DNA of 64,000 nt from Bretschneidera sinensis. Lineage: Eukaryota; Streptophyta; Magnoliopsida; Brassicales; Akaniaceae. The notes under the pieces were generated by a model that saw only the letters and a list, made by a program, of their open reading frames with translations, had not been told where the DNA came from and did not search any database. This document shows, piece by piece, positions 22,371 through 32,872 of the stretch (positions within the stretch are counted from its first letter, which is position 1; each line of letters opens with the position of its first letter). Location of the stretch: positions 25,443,727 to 25,507,726 of the forward strand of contig CM043703.1 of assembly GCA_023935145.1 (NCBI GenBank). Reading direction: 5' to 3'. The position numbers and the translations under genes were made by a program.

Positions 22371-23414
22371 ACTACCCCTAAATGATTTAGTTTCATTCGA
22401 TGATAAGAACCCGATCCAAGCAAGACGAAAGGGTGGCAAAAACAAGAGTTCTTCTAGTGGTGTTCTATAATAAGTCTTAGGCATGCAAAAACTTCACCAG
22501 AAAATTTAAATTCTGCATTCTTTTCTTATTCTTTTTTTTTTTCACCAGAAACAACCTTCATTTACTTAGTTTAAACAACTGTACATAACGAGAGGTCATT
22601 AGCAATAAGACGCTTTTTGGGTGGCTTATATTTAGGATATTTATCAACATACAAGGCCTCCTGAATGAAATGTGGTGATATATAATTTCCTGCAATCCTC
22701 AAGAAGTGATTCCCCAAATTTAAAAGGTAATTAATTTTAATGGGTTAAAAGCGTTATTTAGATATTTGCTTGAATGCAATTTAAATTCAAAACTTAAATT
22801 TTTAAATTTTTTTTCAAACGAGTCCAAAGTCCATTTCCAAAGAATGAATCATGGATTTGCCTCAAAGTAATTATCTGGAAGACGATGACGCTTATCATAA
22901 TTATTAAGCAGCAAAGATATAAGAACCCTCAATTTTGCCATCCTATTTTGATACCCACTTCGAACAATCAATTAAAAATTGGAACTCTATTCGTTACAGT
23001 CTTAAAACGATGGGTTTAAAATGATGATTTATGATTCAAACTCTTGAACATATCGCTGGATAAGTAATTGTTACAAAAGATGGTAAAAACAAGAGTTCCG
23101 ATAACTAGCGGTGCTCTATCATAAGTCATTGGCATGCAAAATCTTCACTAACCAGCAAGAGGTTAGCATATAATAACCATCCAAGAGATAACTCATGCAT
23201 CAACATGCATGCCAAAGATCGAACACACCACTATAAATAATTAGAAAAAAGATCGATCACTCTTGTTTGTTGAATAGTTTGATATTCCAATTATGAACAG
23301 TAGCATCCAAAAAGAACAAAAAGAAAAGAGTAATCCACGTACATTAATTTGTTAAACCTCAAGGGGAAGTGAAATTGTTATATTTAATTTCCATGCATCT
23401 CGATCTCTTTCGTT
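22371..23414. other. Intergenic region 3' of the CLE gene
   Basis: No coding region, RNA gene or clear element is supportable. A phrase around AAAACAAGAGTTC...GGTGTTCTATAATAAGTC...GGCATGCAAAA near 22440-22490 recurs with changes at 23090-23140, so two copies of a short dispersed repeat flank this interval. Confidence 0.4.
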
Positions 23415-23645
23415 CTACCTGTTATGCAGAGGATTAGCTCCTGTTGGCACGCTTCTCTTGTCTTCCAAAGTAGCTTTGCAAGAAGAATCAAACCGAGTGA
23501 AATTGAAAATCCCTTGATGATGACGATGATGATGATCAGCACCTAAAAGAGCTCCAAAACAAGCAACGGTCAGCAGAATCACTAGTACTACAGAAACTGC
23601 AGCAGAACTGATCATACCCATTTTTTCACCATTCAACAGTAACAA
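23415..23645 (-). CDS. CLE-family peptide hormone precursor (76 aa)
   Basis: A single open exon encodes a small secreted precursor. A hydrophobic signal peptide (ISSAAVSVVLVILLTVACF, residues 13-31) is followed by a His-rich linker, the phrase FNFTRFDSSCKA, and the C-terminal KRSVPTGANPLHNR ending one residue after the 12-residue CLE core (residues 64-75). CLE peptides are cut from such precursors, exported and bound by leucine-rich-repeat receptor kinases to control stem-cell and vascular fate. The core is closest to the CLE19/CLE21 group (R.IPTGPNPLHN from family knowledge). The odd feature is Ala at core position 7, where Pro is normally hydroxylated and arabinosylated. Met1, Met9 or Met11 could be the start; the first gives the longest frame, and the later ones give a more typical signal peptide. 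A TATA box lies about 110 bases upstream. The frame is intact. Confidence 0.85.
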   Translation of the reverse strand: MLLLNGEKMGMISSAAVSVVLVILLTVACFGALLGADHHHRHHQGIFNFTRFDSSCKATLEDKRSVPTGANPLHNR

Positions 23646-23754
23646 GATTTGCTGATAAGAGAGAAAACAATGACTTGAATCTTTGTGCTAGTTGTACATA
23701 CGATAGATTCGAGCTGACATCCGTATAGCTTAACCAGTAAAATGATAAATTTAC

Positions 23755-23761
23755 TTTTATA
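23755..23761 (-). promoter_or_regulatory. TATA box of the CLE gene
   Basis: The minus strand reads GCTTTATAAAAGTAA, giving TATAAAA about 110 bases before the longest-frame ATG. This spacing allows a leader of about 80 bases. It is the only good TATA in this upstream stretch. Confidence 0.5.
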
Positions 23762-24612
23762 AAGCCACTATATCGAATGAATTTATTGGTTTTGATTAGT
23801 AGTGTGTTGGGTGGTTGAGATGAGTGACTGCTTGAGGATCTCCTTATTAGCAGCTATTTAGAAACTGAGGAAACTGGGGAGAAGCGCTAGGAACCAAAAT
23901 TCTGAGTGGAGGAGTAATATGGACTATGTAAACTCTTTATATCAAGTGATTGAATTAATCGCAAGAAATTGATAATGAAGCTTAAATTAGTTGATCTGTG
24001 GATGATAGATACTACATTAATCAGCTTCTCGGCGTCTGGTTTGTTTTATCCACAAGTTTTTTGGACAGAATATATACTCTTGTTTTGGCTGCATGCTAAT
24101 CACCATGAATAGCAACCCAGTGGATGGCATACTAAAATATATATACTCCTACTTGAATCGAACTCCCAACGGTATCACCAATCTCTAGGTTTCCTTGTCT
24201 CTTAATGAAAAATACCTGAAAACAAACAAACAAATATTATTTAATTATCCCTGGATTTAATCATCTGTTAACCATTAATTAATTCGAGCTTATTGTATCG
24301 ATTGTTTATTTATTTTTTCCTTTAGTTGTTCTTTTCTAATTTTATTATTTTATCTGAGCCATTAATATTATTCTAAAGTGATATTTAGTAAAAAAAAAAG
24401 ATAAAAAAGAAAACCGAGAAAAAAGAAGAAGAATTTTCATAGGAGATAGGTTGAAAGGAAAATAAATGGAAAAGAAAAAAAATGGGCCTAAAACTAGCTG
24501 GGCTGCCCTTTCTGATCCATTTTCACAACCCCAAAGTTGTCTTAATGAAAAGGGAAGTACTACTACCATCATTGGGCCACAAGGTATAATCAATCATTGT
24601 ATATATTTCTAA
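23762..24612. other. CLE upstream intergenic DNA
   Basis: No gene seen. AT-rich sequence with A runs near 24390-24480. It probably contains the distal CLE promoter but I see no element I can name. Confidence 0.35.
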
Positions 24613-25290
24613 TGTAAATAATACTAAGAATTTTTAGTGTATTGTAAATAGTAAATCTTAGTCCTATAAAATACTCTGATATACCCTAGTTTTAATAAGA
24701 TATTCTTTTGTAAACACCCTATAAATATGAGTTTCCAATACTGCAATATTAGACAGTCAGAATATACAAACCTTAAATTTTTATTTCAATTTCTTAATGG
24801 TATCAAAGCAGTAATATTCAAAAACTCTAAACACTTGTTTCTATCCCACCAAATCCAAAATCATGAAAAATACTACTCCAATTACCTCTCCCTTCACTGC
24901 TCTTTCACTTGGTTCCTCACTCTCCCTCGTTAATCTCCCAACTCATCCATCTTTCCATAATCTCTCTATATTCTCCGCTTCTAGTATCACCCACCGGGTT
25001 AATATTAAACTCGATAATTCTAATTATATTATTTGACACTCTCAATTTCTCCTAGTACTTATAAGTTACGATTTGATCGGGTACGTTGATGGTACTTTTC
25101 CTATTTTCACCAAGTATTATTATTCTAGTGATGGCACCATGCTTTCTCACCTTGGCTTTGTACGGACCAATGTCTTTGCTCTTGGATTAATGCAACTCTT
25201 ACTTCAGACATACTCCAAGACGTCCATGATCTTCGTACTTCTTGGGTGATCTTGGAACAACGTTACCTTCATTAATCTAATGCAAATGAG
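24613..25290 (+). mobile_element. Ty1/copia 5' fragment: LTR remnant plus gag start
   Basis: An LTR-like end (TGTAAATAATACTAAG to about 24796, with TATAAATATG at 24720-24729) is followed by TGGTATCAAAGCAG, a primer-binding-site match. The Gag frame starts MKNTTPITSP near 24862 and gives VNIKLDNSNYII, SQFLLVLISYDLIGYVDGT and FALGLMQLLLQT across stops, the UBN2-type copia Gag. Pol is absent; the element is cut off near 25290. Confidence 0.7.
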
Positions 25291-26939
25291 ATTTACGTTA
25301 GAAGTATATACATTTATAGTACCCATCCCATATATACATGATTATGATATTGGATTTATGAAAAGAAGGATGGAGAGGATGAGGAGAATAATGGATTTTG
25401 GATTATCTCACCCTGAGATCAAGGATGGATCTAGCTTCCACTGGGGCTATAACTAAATTCTTAAACACCTTAGAATTTTTTAGACAATTTTAAAAATGGT
25501 TTCCACTAATATTTTAATTTGTCGCCACTTAAGATCCAATCTATATAATAAAGAGAGAAGATACTTTGAGATTTTTTTTTAATATTAATGAAATGTCTCC
25601 ACTAACAAATTAAATATGTTCATTAATAATTTAGAAAAATAAAAAGTTGTCTCCATCGCTCAAGATTTTCACAATAAATTTTATATTTAAAAAAACAAAA
25701 TAAAAAATAAAAAACTGAGTAAAAAAATATAAATTTTATTGATTTTCAAGTTTCAAAATCACCACAAATAAGTCATAAAATTTTTCCTTTTTACGAGTTT
25801 GTGAGACCAAAAAATACGTTCAAAGGTACATGGTGGCGTCCTTCCTATTGCCTTGAGATCGTCCTACATGAGAAGCAGACATAAGTATCTGTTCATGCTT
25901 AGGTCACCAAGCAAGATCTTGCCTCACCCACTAAGCATGGCGAGAGGATTTAAACCTAAATATTTTATAATGAAAAGAGTGAACATCAATCACTTAAATA
26001 AAGTTTTACTTGTTAAATTTTTTTTTCTCTCTCTTTTACTCAAAAAATTTTGTATCATTTGGGACATTCATTTTTTGAAAAAATAATGAAAATTATACTT
26101 ATATAAAAATAGTTTTTTGGTTATATATGGTGGTATTGTATCTAAATTTTTTCTATATAAAAATAAATATATTAATGATATTATAATAAATACTTTTCAA
26201 TATATGTTTTGTAAAATTATATTTATATTTTTTTTAGATTAAAAATTTTTTTTTAATAATTTTATCTCACAGGTCAAAATTCTCGGATACTCGGTTCTGT
26301 CCCACCTAAAATATATTTTTATTGAATTAGATTTGATCAAATACTAAAATCCAAAGGAAAAAAGTTGATAAGATCTTTGAGGTCCATTTAAGATAAATGG
26401 ATAATGTGATGGGTCCAGGCGTGAATTAATTATTTGATTGATTTAACTGTCTTTAAAGATTATGCTTAACCATAAAAGGTCACATTCTAAGGTTGACAAT
26501 TGTTATATATATGTTCTTTTCAGTGATTAATTTGCAGTTAATAGATTACTGGTAGGGTGGTCCTATTATTAGGACTTTTGTGTCTTTTTATTAGGACTTG
26601 ACAAAAGTATTAGATATTTTAGTGGTGTCGATTACGGTCTAGGCAAGGTAACTCTTGGGCCATCCAAACGTTAATCATTTAGGCTATTTTCGTTTCACCA
26701 AAATGCCCCGTCCCCGCAGATGTGGGCTGTATGTCATGTGATAAGGTCGTCGAATATTTTATGCCCACGCCTCATGTTGATGATTTGGTGTGTGATGTTC
26801 ACATGAAGTGTTTCTTGCTCACTTTCGAAGATATTACCATCTGCTAATGCAGTTTTTTGGTCAACACAATTGGACATGAATTGTGTGAGAAAAATTAAGT
26901 GTAGGGTTCAGATTAAGATGAATTCAATTAAGGCAACGG
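25291..26939. other. AT-rich intergenic DNA without a supported gene
   Basis: Short open frames here are not convincing. The part near 25430-25690 repeats phrases on the theme of TCTCCACTAA...AAATTTA twice or more, consistent with decayed repeat DNA. Confidence 0.35.
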
Positions 26940-27180
26940 TGAAAGATTCACTTATAGTTGCTTGATGTCTATTTTTAAAGAAAAAAAAGTTTCACCTACA
27001 ATTGTTCATTGATTTTTTCACGGAAGTGAAAGTCACGCTTACGATTGCTCAATATTTCTTTTAAGTTTTATAAGTCACACTTACGGTTACTCAACGTTTC
27101 TTTCAAAACTGAAAAATTCACCTACAATCAATGATTTTTTCAAAAAGAAAGCTCCATCTACGGGTGCTTGGTGACTCTTT
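26940..27180. repeat. Degenerate minisatellite, about six units of 40-50 bp
   Basis: The phrase TCAC(T/C)TAC(A/G)(A/G)TTG(C/T)TCA followed by a T-rich tail recurs at about 26947, 26991, 27030, 27072, 27117 and 27152, with the last unit diverged. Examples are TTCACCTACAATTGTTCATT and TCACACTTACGGTTACTCA. Unit spacing varies with the length of the A/T spacer. Confidence 0.6.
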
Positions 27181-29199
27181 TCCGATTCAAAGTCCTAATA
27201 CTTAGTACTAACAACTAAGTCCCTGATTAACTACCTAGATTTACTTCTACTCTTAGGTATATTATCGCTACTCCTATGATAGAAAAGACAAACCTAGTTT
27301 GACTTTGGTGGTTTGGGCCATGTGGCTGATAGTTGGCCGATAGTTCTACCATCTGAGCTTTCACCCTCTTCCCAACTACTCATATCTTAGGATCTATGCT
27401 CCCATAACATGAGTTGTGAGATTTGCACTCTCGCATTCTCTCGTCGGATTCAAGAATTTACCTTCTTATGACATCGGTCTCGCATAACCCTTTGTATAAG
27501 TTATTGATTGCTTTTTATAGATTGACCTTTGACTTGGATGAACACCGACAATTTGTATTCTCTAGGTGCAAAATTAGGATGCCAACACCATCATTGTTTT
27601 ATGTTTAAGGGACAATAAGAGTGTTTTATAAGAAAAAACGATGGGAAGAAACGCAATTTTTTCATGTAATTTCTTCAATTTGTTTAAACCATAATTCTCT
27701 CAAATGGAGATAATCGAATAATGACAAATAGAAGTGAAAAATGAGATTTGTAATTTTATCAAAGTAGATAATACGAAAGGTATGATGGTAAAAAAAAGTA
27801 TTCATTTTCTTCAATTTTTCCACTTTATTAAAAAAAAAAATCTATATTTTCCCTTCCAATTTTTTAGCCGGTATATGATAATCAATCTATTTTTTCTATC
27901 TATTTAGTCTTTATTTCCTCTCTTTTTCTCATATATTAAATAAATTTTAGTCTTTGGTCGGTGAGGGAGAAAGAATAGAGTAGAGAACAATGAGGAATAA
28001 AGACTTTTGTATCATTTGGAAAAGGAAATGGGAGGATTAAAGTTTTCTTTGTTTATTTATTTATTTATATATATATATATATTAAATTTCAAATATTTTT
28101 AAATAAATTTATAATATATTAATTGCTATTTAAGTTTGAATCCTTAAAATAAAATCCTATAGTTTCGGCCCTTCCAATCATAACCATGGCAGAAAAAGCA
28201 ACCAACTCCAATTCGTATTGGAAAATGATTATAAAAAAAATTATTGGAAAATGGAAATACCTTGAGCTAGCTTTAGCTTTAGCTTTAGATTAGATTAGAA
28301 CCTTGCAATAATTCTTTTCTAGCAGACAATGGTCTTAACTTATTCTATGGGATAAACCAGTAATTATATATATATCCTTGACGGCTTGACTTTTATTTAC
28401 AAAAAAAATATTTAAAAAAAAGACAACAGTGGTGCTACACTCGGTTCGTGGGGTTATTTGAAGAAAAGATATTTTTTATTATTAGATAAATAAAGAAAAA
28501 AATTATCTTGCTTCTCTCTCTATTTGAGAATAAAATATACAATTCTAGTTTAAGAAAATTTATATAATTTCATAACCAAAGTCTAAGAAATTTTCGTGGC
28601 TAAATATCTAATATAGTTAGATGGAGTCTTTCAAGAATAGTCCCCATGTGCTGAAGAAAAGGCTACAAATCACGTGTCCTTCCAAATTTCTCATCTATAT
28701 ATATTATTTACTACTCCTTATTTATTAAGTAAGACATCTCTGTTGAAGCAACATGGACCGACCATGCGTAATTGCTTTTGACTTTATTTGCAAAATTATT
28801 ATGTCCATAAATGGGAATAGACTAAGTTTGGCATTGAGTCATTTTAGCCTCAATTATTATGCTTAATTTGATCCCACTCTATCCATAGGCTTCACTATTT
28901 GGAAGTCCCCATTTCAGGTTTAAAACCATGAACTACACTATACCTAAACTCTTTTCCGAATTTAAGCCCAAGCTCTACCAACTGACAATCTAACATGCCG
29001 GTTCTTATAGTCAACATGTGTTTTACTTTTTTCGTATTTGCAATGTTGTGTTTTTCCTTTTTATTTTTTCAGTTTACAGATTTTTTTTCTCAAAATTTTG
29101 GCAATTTTTTTAATTATATATATATTAGCTGACATGGCATAAAAACGGAGGCTTTAGATAGAATTTGTCATTTTTTAAAGAAGATTTAATCGGAATCTA
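27181..29199. other. Intergenic DNA, simple repeats only
   Basis: No gene can be supported. It holds an (ATTT)n/(AT)n tract near 28057-28081 and a short TTTAGC repeat (AGCTTTAGCTTTAGCTTTAG) near 28270. Open frames in 27400-27610 do not resemble a known family. Confidence 0.4.
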
Positions 29200-30740
29200 C
29201 TAGGTTGACTGCACAATTTCGATCGATTTGTTCTTTGAACATTTCGTTAACCAACTATTGGTAAGTTTCTCCTGTATTTTTTTTAGGCCAAAAGATATGA
29301 TGTTGTAGCAATACAATCCTTTCTTTATGGTGAAGGTAGTCTTTGGTTGATCGTGCTTGTACATTTTAATATGATTGTAGTTCAAATATGCGTTTATGAA
29401 GTTTAACAATTCGTGGTCTGAAGTGGCGTCGACTAACTTGTCGACCCTTTGTAATGGGAAGTAATAGTCCTTAAGGCATGACTTGTTCAGATCAGTGAAT
29501 TTGATACAGATCCTACACTTTTTGTTAGATTTTTTCACCATTTTACTATGTTCGTGACCTAGCTCGGCTAGTGAATTTTTAGAATAAAATTAGCTCGGAT
29601 GAGCTTATTGAGCTCCCCATCGACGATTGTTGTCTTTTTAGGGAAAAATGATCTTTTCGTTTGGATGGCCAGCTTGTGCTTTGGATCGACTTTTAGTCGG
29701 TGGATCATGACATTAAAAGTCAATTCCAAGCATATCTACAGTTGACCATGAGAATACGGGATCAACTTCTCTACAGTAAAAATTGTGAAGTAAAACCTGC
29801 AGTACACTGTTTTTGCGCAGAGATTTGGATTTCTTAAATTTTGAGATGAGGTGGGAACCACTTTATAATCAAAATTTATGTGTAATGTATGCTTTACTTT
29901 ATAATTTTTTTTACAGCAGATGAATTGATATTTGAGAATACATCTTGATTATTTTTTTAAGACTATATTAGTTGAGCTCGAAGTTCTTCCACCAAGCATG
30001 AATCGGTCTAACTTATTTTATGATCTTTTTTAGACAAAGGTATGAAAGTTAGTTCTTCGGCATGTTCTCTTTGAGAGTTTAACTCGTTTCTCAGGTCATC
30101 GATTTGTACGAATTTATCCTCTTTTTTCCTTTTAATGAAGCTAGGTAGCACATTTGGGATTCAATTTGATTTCGTTAGACTTCTTTGACCCACTCTCAAT
30201 CGAGAATTTCATATTTAGATGGTAAGTGGAAAAAACTTTTAGAGTGTTTATGTTGGGCCTTCCTAAAATTGAATTATACATGAAGGGGTTCTTTACAGCT
30301 AGGAAAGTAGTCGTGATCGTGCCTTGGCTAGGTGCTAGAGAATCCAAAGCTCGATGTTTTAGAGAATCCATAAAGTGAGGCACTAATAGCTTTGAGATAG
30401 TTATCGATCAATTAGTTTCATTCTTTTGAGGGTATTGTAATAGAGGATGTTGGTAGGGCTCTTGTTGTCCACTAAGATTGTTTTTACTTCATAATTGTCT
30501 ATGTACCACAACCACAACATCTTCGTGTGGTATTTGAATTTCTAAGAGGTTGGTGTTGGTGAAACATATTGTCCACTTGATCCAAACCCTCTTAACAGGA
30601 TCATTCTAGACATGTGTTGATGAAAGCCAACATTTTCATCGTTTTCAATTAATTAATCCTCCGAAGATGAATTGTATCAGCTTGACTTGTGCAATTGCGA
30701 ATCTTCTGTCTTTTTGTCGACGAAGTTTGCATGAGATGAC
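29200..30740 (-). pseudogene. Ty3/gypsy (Tat-like) pol remnant: protease and reverse transcriptase
   Basis: On the minus strand, reading from high to low position: retropepsin-like YEVKTILVDNKSPTNILYY (near 30450-30510), with NKS in place of the usual NGS after the Asp; then NPFMYNSILGRPNINTLKVF (30230-30290); then the pre-RT text KVDPKHKLAIQTKRSFFPKK; then RT ICIKFTDLNKSCLKDYYFP and LNYNHIKMYKHDQPKT. The order and wording fit the Tat/Ogre side of Ty3/gypsy. A MITE (29758-29932) splits it between protease and RT. The YxDD part of RT, RNase H and integrase are missing. Frames are broken. Confidence 0.8.
29758..29932. mobile_element. Mutator-like MITE, copy 1, 175 bp with 9-bp TSD
   Basis: The 9-mer TGAGAATAC lies on both sides (29749-29757 and 29933-29941). 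The left end is GGGATCAACTTCTCTACAG and the right end, reverse complemented, is AATATCAATTCATCTGCTG. Inside are AAAATTGTGAAGTAAAA and its mirror TTTACTTTATAATTTTT. It shares length, ends and core text with the copies at 55900 and 57332. Confidence 0.85.
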
Positions 30741-30762
30741 CGAGAACACTAAGATTCCTTAG

Positions 30763-31130
30763 TGATGGAGAACCATAGTTGGGATGTTATTTATATTAGT
30801 TAGAAAACTATTTGTGTTATTTTGGAAGCTCTTATGTTATTTTGGCATTTTATTTACTTTCTATTATGTGGGTATTTGTTTCCTAATGTGTGTAGAGTTG
30901 GTGCCTATATATGCACCTGCTTAAGTTTATTTTAAAGAGATTGGATTATAAATTGAAAATTGATTATCTCTTTACCTATCTCTGTTTCTCAGCTTGTTAT
31001 GTTCTTCCTTGCTTGTTATGTTCTTCCTCTTGTCTATCCTTATTCTACCTAGTCTATTTTCTCTTGGTTAATCTCCTTGATTCTCATTTTTCTCAATCTA
31101 TTTCTATTTCTACCTATTTGTCTAGCATCA
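30763..31130 (+). repeat. 5' LTR of the outer gypsy element
   Basis: A 368-bp repeat with TG...CA ends extended to TGATG/CATCA. TATATATGCACCTGCTTAAG near 30904-30923 is the probable promoter region. AGTGGTATCAGAGCC follows it, the primer-binding site being TGGTATCAGAGCC at 31133-31145. Confidence 0.9.
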
Positions 31131-31665
31131 AGTGGTATCAGAGCCGAATCGTTCTCCTCTTTTAGCCCAAATTCTCTCCCTAACTTCATTAGATACCAAA
31201 AAAAAAAAAACTTTCGCGAACAGTAACATAAATAAAAAAAAGGTTAGATCCACCCACATCCTTTGCCCCCTTAGTGTACCACCGGAATCGCTGTCCTCCG
31301 GCGATCATAACCATGCTATCAACTCTGCCGTCCGCCATCATATGCCGACCAATCACTTTTCGATCTTTGAAAACATCACCGAGACCGGAAAGAGCTGATC
31401 TGTCCATCCCCGCCATCTTTTTGGCGAAATCCAGCCGGGATTCATCGCAAAAGGGGTCCGTTAGTCTCCAGAGCCACCGCCATCAACTTACCAGGTTTCG
31501 GGCATTTATAGGCCATGTGGCTTACACCATCGTTCCTGGAATCTTCCAATATACCCAACCGTGAAGTTTCGACGAACGGGGACATCGGGTCCGCCATCAC
31601 GTGCCCATACACCGAAAACCGCACCACTAAGCCGAGCCACCGTCTTGATCAAGCCGAGTCACTAT
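31131..31665 (+). other. Leader of the gypsy element, left of the nested insertion
   Basis: Contains the primer site (31133-31145), a poly-A run at 31199-31210 and GC-richer text. The phrase GCCGAGCCACCGTC...AAGCCGAGTCACTAT at 31631-31665 continues, across the insertion, into GAGCCGAGCCACTGTC at 46652. The ACTAT at its end is the copia target duplication. Overlapping open frames here are not gene-like. Confidence 0.7.
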
Positions 31666-32858
31666 TGTTGACCTGTATTAGATTTTAATAATGACAAAAC
31701 ACTACTTAAATTACACTAATTTAATAATGACAAAACACTACTTAAATTGCACTAATAGTTTTAACTAAGAGTTTAAGTCGTAAAAGCATTCAATGCAGAA
31801 ACAAAATACAAGAACACAACACGTTCAGACACTAAAGGAAGACAGAAGATCAAGAATAGGCATTAAGGTAATTGAATCACATTGCAAATCTCTAAAATTC
31901 AATTACTTAGCTTGATCTATGGCTCAATTTACAAAAGGCTTTGACAAAACTAAAATACAAAAAATGTTTCTAACTTAAAAACTGTTTTGAAACAAAAAAA
32001 TCTGGTAAGGACAACCTAGTCAACTGGGTCTCTATTCCAGTCAACTGGGAAAAGAGACAGTAAGTTCTCAGTCGACAGGTAATGGGACCCAGTTGACTGG
32101 TCCTATGACCCAGTAGATGGGTACTTTCCCTAAGCCTAAAAGTGAACAGTTTTCACTTGACCCAATCGACCGGTATAATGACCCAATTGACTGGTAATTC
32201 GAAAATATGATCGTTTGAGACGCGAAACTTTAGCATTTAATGCCTCAAACCTTTCAAGTCAGTTTCTAACGGCCATATAAGACTAAGGCTATAAAAACCC
32301 ACTTCAGTGAGCATATAAAAGAAGAAGATAGCACATTTAATTCATACAATAGCTCAATAACTCTCGAAAACCTTAAAAAAATTTATTGCGAGCCATTCTT
32401 CAAGCTTGTTCTTGAAAGAGAGATATTCTTCATTTGTAAAAGTATTCATTATATCTCTCGACCATTTAATTTATAGTTAAATACCATTTATTGTAAATAG
32501 AAAGAGTTGGTGTAACTCTTAGAGTGTTCAGGATTAAACACTTCTTTATAACTTCCGTGAGGAAAAGATTGTTTGTAAAGTTTGTGCAACACCCGTGAAG
32601 TTGCTCAACTAAGGATTAGTAGATTACTTCAAAGAGGTTCCTTAAAGAGAGTGAGCATAGGGTTGGAGAGATTTTGATATTGTCGAACCACTATAAACGG
32701 AGTTTGCATATTCTCTTCCTCAACTCTTTTATTTTCAAGCATATTATTTGATTGTGCGCATTGCTTATTAAACTGTTTTAAAAGCTTGCAAGTTAATTCG
32801 CAAAAAAGTTTTTAAAACCCAATTCACCCCTCCTCTTAGGTTTGAACCTCGGTTTACA
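31666..32858 (+). repeat. 5' LTR of the Sirevirus-like element (1193 bp)
   Basis: Starts TGTTGACC and ends TTTACA. A 36-bp tandem duplication (31684-31719 and 31720-31755), built on TTTAATAATGACAAAACAC, is absent from the 3' LTR, so it arose after insertion. At 32005-32200 it contains about seven variants of the motif CCAGTCGACTGGT. Confidence 0.9.
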
Positions 32859-32860
32859 AT

Positions 32861-32872
32861 TGGTATCAGAGC
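32861..32872 (+). other. Primer-binding site (initiator Met tRNA)
   Basis: TGGTATCAGAGC lies two bases after the 5' LTR end. Confidence 0.9.

Noticed and set aside
23088..24612. Second gene next to the CLE precursor
   Set aside because: Searched both strands for another small secreted peptide or conserved domain; none seen.
26500..27620. tRNA-like or SINE-like text around 27300-27360
   Set aside because: Phrases resemble tRNA loops loosely, but no cloverleaf could be laid out and no A/B boxes are at proper spacing.
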